A DNA stretch of 10,618 nucleotides from an uncultured Lachnospiraceae bacterium (lineage in GTDB: Bacteria; Bacillota_A; Clostridia; Lachnospirales; Lachnospiraceae), in NCBI GenBank assembly GCA_946621895.1, contig CAMOOZ010000104.1, forward strand, positions 1 to 10,618, written 5' to 3'. The notes beneath the pieces were generated by a model. The model searched no databases. It saw only the letters and a list, made by a program, of their open reading frames with translations, and was not told where the DNA came from. Both the position numbers and the translations under genes were made by a program. Shown here one piece after another: positions 6,273 to 10,618 of the stretch; within the stretch, counting starts at the first letter, position 1, and each line of letters starts with the position of its first letter.

Positions 6273-6306
6273 AAAAGGAGCACGGGGGTTAACCCCGTGC
6301 TCTTTT
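6273..6306. terminator. Bidirectional intrinsic terminator shared by rbsK and clpB
   Basis: GAGCACGGGG (6278-6287) and CCCCGTGCTC (6293-6302) form a perfect 10-bp stem with loop GTTAA. TTTT follows on the + strand (6303-6306) and AAAA precedes it (6273-6276), so it works in both directions. The clpB stop codon (6289-6291) lies in the loop and the last clpB codons form one arm. Confidence 0.88.
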
Positions 6307-8886
6307 CGCCTTAAGCTGATCATTTTCATCCAGAAAGATCTCGATCACATCCCCTTCGGAGAGCTCTCCGCCAAGGATGAGCTTTGCGGCCAGCGTCTCC
6401 ACATGCTTCTGAATGTAGCGCTTCAGGGGCCTTGCGCCGTAGACCGCATCATACCCCTCATCCACGATCCGCTCCTTTGCCTCCTCCGTCAGCACAATGC
6501 GAAGCTGCTTATCCTCAAGCCGCCTGTTTACATCATCGATGATCAGCTGCGCGATGCTTAAGGTCACCGGCTTTGTCAGCGGCTTAAAGAGGATCATCTC
6601 ATCCAGCCGGTTTAAGAATTCCGGGCGGAAATGGAGCCGCAGATCCTTCATCACCTTTTCTTCGGCCGCCGGATCGATGCTGCCGTCCGGACGGATCCCT
6701 TCCAGCAGATACTCTGCCCCGATGTTCGAGGTCATGATCAGGATCGTATTCTTAAAGTCCACGGTCCTGCCCTGGGAATCCGTGATCCTGCCGTCGTCCA
6801 ACACCTGCAGCAGCACATTGAACACATCCGGATGCGCCTTTTCCACCTCATCAAACAGTACTACAGAGTAAGGCTTTCTCCTGACTGCCTCGGTGAGCTG
6901 CCCGCCCTCGTCATAACCCACATAGCCGGGAGGCGCTCCGATCAGCCGGGACACGGAATGCTTCTCCATGTATTCACTCATGTCGATCCGGACCATGTTG
7001 TTCTCATCGTCGAAAAGCGCCTGCGCAAGCGATTTGGCCAGCTCCGTTTTGCCGACGCCGGTGGGCCCGAGGAAAAGGAAGCTGCCTATGGGCTTTGTGG
7101 GATCCTTGATCCCGGCCTTTGAACGGATGATCGCCTCGCAGACCTTCTGCACGCCCTCGCTCTGCCCGATGACCCGCTTTTCCAGTGTCTCTCCCAGATG
7201 GAGAGTTTTCTCCCGCTCGGATTCCGTCAGCCTGGCCACGGGGATCCCCGTCCAGCGGGAGATGATCCTTGCGATCTCCTCGTCGGAGACGGCCTCATGG
7301 ACCAGAGAAAAGGCCTTGTCCTTCTGCTGGGCTTCCTCTCTTTCCAGCAATGCTTTCAGCTGCGGCAGCTTTGCGTAGGAAAGCTCTGCCGCCTTCTCAT
7401 AGTTTGCTTCCTGCGTGGCGATCTGAATCTGCGTGTTCACGGCGTCAATCTCTTCCCTTAGCGCAGACAGCTTCTCCACCTTCGCCTTTTCCGCGTCCCA
7501 GTCCGCCTTTTTCGAGGAAAACTCCTCCTTCAGCTCCGCCAGCTCAAGCTGCAGGCTCTCCAGACGCTCCTTGCTGAGCTTGTCCTCCTCCTTTTTCAGG
7601 GCGGTCTCCTCGATCTCCAGCTGCATGATCTTCCGGTTCAGCTCATCCAGCTCCGTGGGCATGGAATCCATTTCCGTTTTGATCATGGCACAGGCCTCAT
7701 CCACCAGGTCGATGGCCTTATCCGGCAGAAAACGGTCGGAGATATAGCGGTGGGATAAAACTGCCGCGGAAACCAGCGCGTTGTCCAGGATCTTTACGCC
7801 GTGGAAGACCTCGTAGCGCTCCTTTAACCCTCTCAGGATGGAGATCGTGTCCTCCACGCTGGGCTCCTCCACCATGACCGGCTGGAAACGGCGCTCCAGC
7901 GCGGCATCCTTTTCGATATACTGCCTGTATTCGTTTAAGGTGGTGGCGCCGATGCAGTGGAGCTCCCCTCTGGCCAGCATGGGCTTTAACATGTTTCCAG
8001 CATCCATTGCGCCGTCCGTTTTGCCCGCTCCCACGATCAGATGCAGCTCATCGATGAAAAGAATGATCTGGCCGTCGCTGTTTTTCACATCATTCAGCAC
8101 GGCCTTCAGCCGCTCCTCGAATTCGCCCCGGTATTTTGCGCCGGCCACCAGCGCCCCCATATCCAGGGAGAAGATCTTCTTGTTCTTTAGTCCCTCAGGA
8201 ACATCCCCCTTGACGATCCTGCCGGCAAGCCCTTCCACAACGGCAGTCTTTCCGACGCCGGGCTCCCCGATCAGCACGGGATTGTTCTTCGTCTTCCGGG
8301 AGAGGATACGGATCAGATTCCGGATCTCCGCATCTCTGCCGATCACGGGATCAAGCTTCCCGCTTCTGGCCTTTTCCACGAGATCCTCGCCGTATTTTTC
8401 CAGGGAATCGTAGGTGTCCTCCGGGGAATCCGTGGTCACCCGCTGGTTTCCGCGAACGGACTGCAGCGCCATGAGAAAACGATCCCGCGTGATCCCGTAC
8501 TCCCTGAAGATCTCCTTGATTTCCCTGTTCGGATGGGCGATCATGCTTAAGAAAATATGCTCCACGGAGACATATTCATCCCCCATCTTCTTTGCCTCGT
8601 CCTCGGCGGTGATCAGGACCTTGTTCAGATCCTTGCCCACATAGGGCTGGGCTGAGCTCCCCTGCACCTTCACCCGCTTTTCCACGGCGAGCCTTGCTCT
8701 GTCCATGAAATGCTCGAGATTGATCTCCATCTTCCCGATGAGCTTCGCGATCAGGCTGTCCTCCAGCGTCAGCAGGGAATAGAGCAGATGCTCCTGTTCG
8801 ATCTCCTGATTTCCGTATTCATAAGCCAGCTTTTCCGTGGCGCTTACCGCTTCCATTGATTTTTTCGTGAATCTTGAAATATCCAT
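6289..8886 (-). CDS. clpB: ATP-dependent protein disaggregase ClpB
   Basis: Hexameric AAA+ chaperone of 865 residues (E. coli 857) that, with DnaK, threads aggregated proteins through its pore after heat stress. In order: the double Clp N-domain (about 1-145); first ATPase with Walker A GEPGVGKT (K213), Walker B LFIDELH and pore loop KYRGEFEER; a charged coiled-coil middle domain (about 400-525), which separates ClpB from ClpA and ClpC; second ATPase with Walker A GPTGVGKT (K613), pore loop GYVGYDEGG and the sensor-2 GARPLKR near 813. The middle domain is complete. A consensus AGGAGG (8892-8897, minus strand) precedes the ATG. Control is by a CIRCE-type operator at its promoter. The gene is convergent with rbsK and ends inside a terminator hairpin. 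Confidence 0.97.
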   Translation of the reverse strand: MDISRFTKKSMEAVSATEKLAYEYGNQEIEQEHLLYSLLTLEDSLIAKLIGKMEINLEHFMDRARLAVEKRVKVQGSSAQPYVGKDLNKVLITAEDEAKKMGDEYVSVEHIFLSMIAHPNREIKEIFREYGITRDRFLMALQSVRGNQRVTTDSPEDTYDSLEKYGEDLVEKARSGKLDPVIGRDAEIRNLIRILSRKTKNNPVLIGEPGVGKTAVVEGLAGRIVKGDVPEGLKNKKIFSLDMGALVAGAKYRGEFEERLKAVLNDVKNSDGQIILFIDELHLIVGAGKTDGAMDAGNMLKPMLARGELHCIGATTLNEYRQYIEKDAALERRFQPVMVEEPSVEDTISILRGLKERYEVFHGVKILDNALVSAAVLSHRYISDRFLPDKAIDLVDEACAMIKTEMDSMPTELDELNRKIMQLEIEETALKKEEDKLSKERLESLQLELAELKEEFSSKKADWDAEKAKVEKLSALREEIDAVNTQIQIATQEANYEKAAELSYAKLPQLKALLEREEAQQKDKAFSLVHEAVSDEEIARIISRWTGIPVARLTESEREKTLHLGETLEKRVIGQSEGVQKVCEAIIRSKAGIKDPTKPIGSFLFLGPTGVGKTELAKSLAQALFDDENNMVRIDMSEYMEKHSVSRLIGAPPGYVGYDEGGQLTEAVRRKPYSVVLFDEVEKAHPDVFNVLLQVLDDGRITDSQGRTVDFKNTILIMTSNIGAEYLLEGIRPDGSIDPAAEEKVMKDLRLHFRPEFLNRLDEMILFKPLTKPVTLSIAQLIIDDVNRRLEDKQLRIVLTEEAKERIVDEGYDAVYGARPLKRYIQKHVETLAAKLILGGELSEGDVIEIFLDENDQLKAKRARG

Positions 8887-8961
8887 AGACTCCTCCTTTC
8901 CGAAGAACCCGTGCCGATGTGATCCGGGTATCCCATAATCCGCATTCGCGCATTCTTCATC

Positions 8962-9009
8962 GCTTCAGCTGAAGCCGGCAGTGCGAACGCATGCCGCAAA
9001 CATGCGGCA
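8962..9009 (-). other. Structured clpB leader (two hairpins)
   Basis: The 147-nt clpB leader (about 9033 down to 8887) contains TGCCGCA/TGCGGCA with a 4-nt loop (8992-9009) and the perfect 14-bp palindrome GCTTCAGCTGAAGC (8962-8975). The repeated GAAGC/GCTTC segments would allow alternative pairings. No T-run follows either. An RNA role is possible but unproven. Confidence 0.4.
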
Positions 9010-9039
9010 GTGGACACCGCTTCGCTTCATCTGCCGTAA

Positions 9040-9068
9040 AGTCTAGCACCGATTATTAGCAATGTCAA
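9040..9068 (-). promoter_or_regulatory. Sigma-A promoter of clpB
   Basis: On the minus strand TTGACA (9063-9068) is separated by 17 nt from TAGACT (9040-9045). The -35 is a perfect match and the -10 matches four of six. Transcription should begin near 9033. Confidence 0.8.
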
Positions 9069-9082
9069 TAGGTGAGTGCTAA
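9056..9082. promoter_or_regulatory. CIRCE-type HrcA operator of clpB (two mismatches)
   Basis: The CIRCE consensus is TTAGCACTC-N9-GAGTGCTAA. Here TTAGCAATG (9056-9064), a 9-nt spacer and a perfect GAGTGCTAA (9074-9082) are seen. The site covers the clpB -35 box, the normal position for repression by HrcA. Two changed bases in one arm may weaken binding. No CtsR heptanucleotide repeat was found. Confidence 0.85.
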
Positions 9083-9107
9083 AATATTCAGAAAATTCAA
9101 AATATTT
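9082..9107. repeat. AT-rich inverted repeat between clpB and brnT
   Basis: AAATATT (9082-9088) and AATATTT (9101-9107) are separated by 12 nt. It lies upstream of both divergent promoters. It may be an UP-like element for clpB or a site for the toxin-antitoxin complex; AT-richness alone could also explain it. Confidence 0.25.
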
Positions 9108-9130
9108 ATTTGCGTAAGTTTTTCGGCTGA

Positions 9131-9159
9131 TTGTTCTGGCCTATTGATTATGGTATGAT
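9131..9159 (+). promoter_or_regulatory. Promoter of the BrnT-like operon; predicted leaderless
   Basis: TTGTTC (9131-9136), a 17-nt spacer and TATGAT (9154-9159) preceded by TGG (9151-9153), making an extended -10. The -10 ends 6 nt before the toxin ATG, so transcription should begin at or next to the A of that ATG. Confidence 0.6.
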
Positions 9160-9165
9160 AATTGA

Positions 9166-9456
9166 ATGAAAACAAAAGCATTCGATTATATCGTTGAGTG
9201 GGATGATTCCAAAAACCAAATCAATATCAGAAAACATGGAATAAGCTTTGAAATAGCGGCTTATGTTTTTAATGATTTAAACAGAATCGAGTTATACGAT
9301 GATAGTCATAGTGAAGGAGAAGATCGATATTACACGATCGGCAGAGTGGAAGATGTGTTATTTGTCGTATATACTGAACGGAAAAGCGGAATAAGATTGA
9401 TTTCTGCACGATATGCCACAAAGAAAGAAGAGGCAGCGTATTATGGCAATTGTTAA
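9166..9456 (+). CDS. brnT: BrnT-family type II toxin (RelE/ParE-like ribonuclease)
   Basis: A 96-residue protein matching BrnT throughout: WDDSKNQINIRKHGISFE (residues 12-29), VFND (34-37), HSEGEDRYYTIGR (48-60), VVYTER (67-72) and IRLISARYATKKE (76-88). BrnT toxins cut RNA and stop translation until neutralised by their partner. The gene is full length and the conserved KHG, ER and ISAR residues are present, so it may be active. There is no ribosome binding site before the ATG and the predicted promoter ends 6 nt upstream, so initiation is probably on a leaderless mRNA. It is clearly more AT-rich than clpB and the other neighbours, consistent with horizontal acquisition. It overlaps the next gene by 14 nt. 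Confidence 0.88.
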   Translation: MKTKAFDYIVEWDDSKNQINIRKHGISFEIAAYVFNDLNRIELYDDSHSEGEDRYYTIGRVEDVLFVVYTERKSGIRLISARYATKKEEAAYYGNC

Positions 9457-9622
9457 AATGATGTTAAAAACGACGGATAAGCCTTCCCCGGAGCAGATTA
9501 ATGAAATAAGAGAGGCCTCAAATCTTCCCATTGTTTTCGATGAGGACTCCCCGGAAATGACGGATGAAATGCTTGCAAAATTCAGAAGAGCATATCCTGA
9601 AGGAGAGATTGTGACCGGATAA
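9443..9622 (+). CDS. Short acidic partner of BrnT, candidate antitoxin
   Basis: A 59-residue acidic protein directly after and overlapping the toxin, the position of the antitoxin BrnA. It contains a motif PIVFDEDSPEMTDEML (residues 29-44) followed by KFRR. I recall similar short proteins next to BrnT-like genes in Clostridia, but no named family. Classical BrnA is longer and ends in a ribbon-helix-helix DNA-binding domain; I see none here. Start taken at 9443, where GAGG lies about 9 nt upstream within the toxin gene; an in-frame ATG at 9458 is an alternative. The antitoxin role is inferred from position, size and acidity. Confidence 0.65.
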   Translation: MAIVKMMLKTTDKPSPEQINEIREASNLPIVFDEDSPEMTDEMLAKFRRAYPEGEIVTG

Positions 9623-9632
9623 GGGAGCAGCC

Positions 9633-10523
9633 ATGAAGGAAAAAGAGCATTCGGATCACGAGGCTTTTCTGCGATCCAACAGGATCAGGATCAACTGTCA
9701 TTTTAATATTGTACTGTGGTTCTGCGTCCTGACGGGACCCGCCATTGCGCTGGGCATTCTGGCCGGTATCTTCCGTGAGGTCTCCTATGCCACCTGCTTC
9801 ATCATTTCAGCGGTGATGGCGCTGCTGGCTCTCGTGCATTATCTGCTGCTGAAGCGCTATCCCCAGTCCCTGGAGACCGCTTTTCTGGCGCTGACGGCGT
9901 TGAATGTGCTGATCGTTTACATGGACATCGCCCATGTAGAGATCCATCTGACCTGGTTTCTGGTTCCCCTGCTCAGCCTGCTCTACAGCAACAGGGGGAT
10001 CTATCTGTATGCCGTGATCAGCAACTATCTCCTGATGGGGGTGGCGACCTGGATAAGCGCGCCCTGGCGTGCCGCGCAGAACGCCCGTTATGCTTCGCCG
10101 GAGGAGTGCTTTTTCAATCTGATGGGGGGCTTTACCATTGAGACGGTGATCATGCTGGCAGCAGGCCACAGGCTGGGGACCACCGCTGTTTCCTATCTGC
10201 GGGAGCTGACGGAGAAATTCCGCCAGGCCAGCCTTCACGATCAGCGCATGGAAGAAAGGATGCGGATCCTGGACTCCATGGCGGAGATTTACGATAATGT
10301 GAACCTGATCGATTTTCTGAAAAGCACGGAAACCTCCCTGCGGGACGAGAACCTGACGGAGTATGTGATCCACATGCCTGAGCAGGATCATACCAGGATG
10401 ACGCAGAAGCTGAGGGATTTCATTATGGCGGATCAGCTGGAGGAATTCTGGAAATTTACCAATATCACTACGGTCCGGGCAAGGCTTACGCATCCGTCCA
10501 TGTGGAGCTTCCTGACAACATGA
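9633..10523 (+). pseudogene. Multi-TM sensor like the N-terminal half of a diguanylate cyclase, truncated
   Basis: A 296-codon reading frame. About six membrane helices are visible (roughly 24-47, 53-73, 82-97, 106-118, 122-142 and 164-180). A helical linker (190-225) and a cytoplasmic segment (MAEIYDNVNLIDF near 220) follow, then a stretch with FTNITTVRARL (residues 275-285). I recognise this layout from clostridial GGDEF proteins, where such a segment precedes the catalytic domain. The GGDEF domain itself is absent. After residue 285 the frame gives 11 unrelated residues and stops, while a different frame encodes part of a cation transporter. AAGGGAG stands 5 nt before the ATG, and the gene starts 10 nt after the antitoxin stop, so it may share that transcript. 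Truncation may be real or an assembly error. Confidence 0.6.
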
Positions 10524-10618
10524 CGGTAGACAAGGTGGATGTGCTCACGCGCAAGCTGACCGACAGAGTCTACAGAGAGACGGGCGTGATACTTACGGGT
10601 ATCGGCGTGTACTCACAC
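10469..10618 (+). pseudogene. C-terminal domain fragment of a cation diffusion facilitator (CDF) transporter
   Basis: In the frame starting at 10469, fifty codons run to the window edge without a stop. They begin YGPGKAYASVHVELPDNMTV and end with GVILTGIGVYSH. The Y-G-P-G motif followed by SVHVE and the closing beta strand are the cytoplasmic dimerisation domain of CDF metal exporters. The six membrane helices that should come before it are missing, and no start codon or ribosome binding site precedes the fragment in its frame (a stop lies at 10379-10381; the upstream residues do not look like CDF). It overlaps the end of the sensor frame by 55 nt, of which about the first 19 nt make family-like sense in both frames. 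Confidence 0.65.

Noticed and set aside
6497..8644. Series of plus-strand open frames across clpB
   Set aside because: All lie antisense to a complete, strongly conserved ClpB and have serine- or proline-rich compositions typical of shadows.
8887..9120. CtsR operator at clpB
   Set aside because: No tandem GGTCAAA-type heptanucleotide repeat is present; the CIRCE-like site explains the promoter.
10469..10523. Programmed frameshift joining sensor and CDF domain
   Set aside because: No slippery heptamer is evident, and the product would lack the membrane part of a CDF. Truncation plus junction is simpler.
1..10618. CRISPR array, tRNA or rRNA genes, insertion sequences
   Set aside because: No regularly spaced repeats, no cloverleaf-like or rRNA sequence, and no transposase motifs were seen on either strand.

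Overview
The window comes from a moderately GC-rich, low-GC-phylum anaerobe, most likely a member of the Clostridia close to Lachnospiraceae. The reasons are strong AGGAGG-type ribosome binding sites, sigma-A promoters, an HrcA/CIRCE site upstream of clpB, an OhrR of the Bacillus single-reactive-Cys type, a clostridial-looking thioredoxin reductase, and small protein families typical of these bacteria. Most genes are housekeeping or stress genes. The accessory part is the right end (about 9080-10618).

Left end (1-2300): a redox operon on the + strand. A consensus promoter (23-51) overlaps two OhrR-like operator units (31-60). It drives a flavin thioredoxin reductase-like enzyme that keeps its CATC redox centre but has lost the usual NADPH-binding motifs, so it may be ferredoxin-linked. 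Then come thioredoxin, OhrR and an eight-cysteine small-domain protein whose start overlaps the ohrR stop. The layout suggests a thioredoxin system repressed by its own OhrR and released by organic peroxide. A perfect 18-bp inverted repeat covers the last stop codon and a rho-independent terminator follows.

Middle (2386-6288): a MATE-family efflux pump, preceded by a hairpin-rich leader. An extended -10 promoter then leads to an SPFH-domain protein with two C-terminal zinc ribbons (related to YdjI of the B. subtilis pspA operon) and, 12 nt later, a ribokinase. These converge on clpB. Three hairpins separate them, and the last is a bidirectional terminator that holds the clpB stop codon in its loop.

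clpB (6289-8886, minus) is a full-length ClpB disaggregase with a consensus-like promoter overlapped by a slightly degenerate CIRCE and a 147-nt structured leader.

Right end (9100-10618): an AT-rich type II toxin-antitoxin pair (BrnT-like toxin first, then a 59-residue acidic partner that is too short to be a normal ribbon-helix-helix BrnA). The toxin mRNA is predicted to be leaderless. Ten nt later begins a multi-TM sensor resembling the N-terminal half of diguanylate cyclases. It goes out of frame near 10487 and is joined, through about 19 nt readable in both frames, to the C-terminal domain of a cation diffusion facilitator transporter that runs off the window. This is either a real illegitimate recombination scar or a chimeric assembly join.
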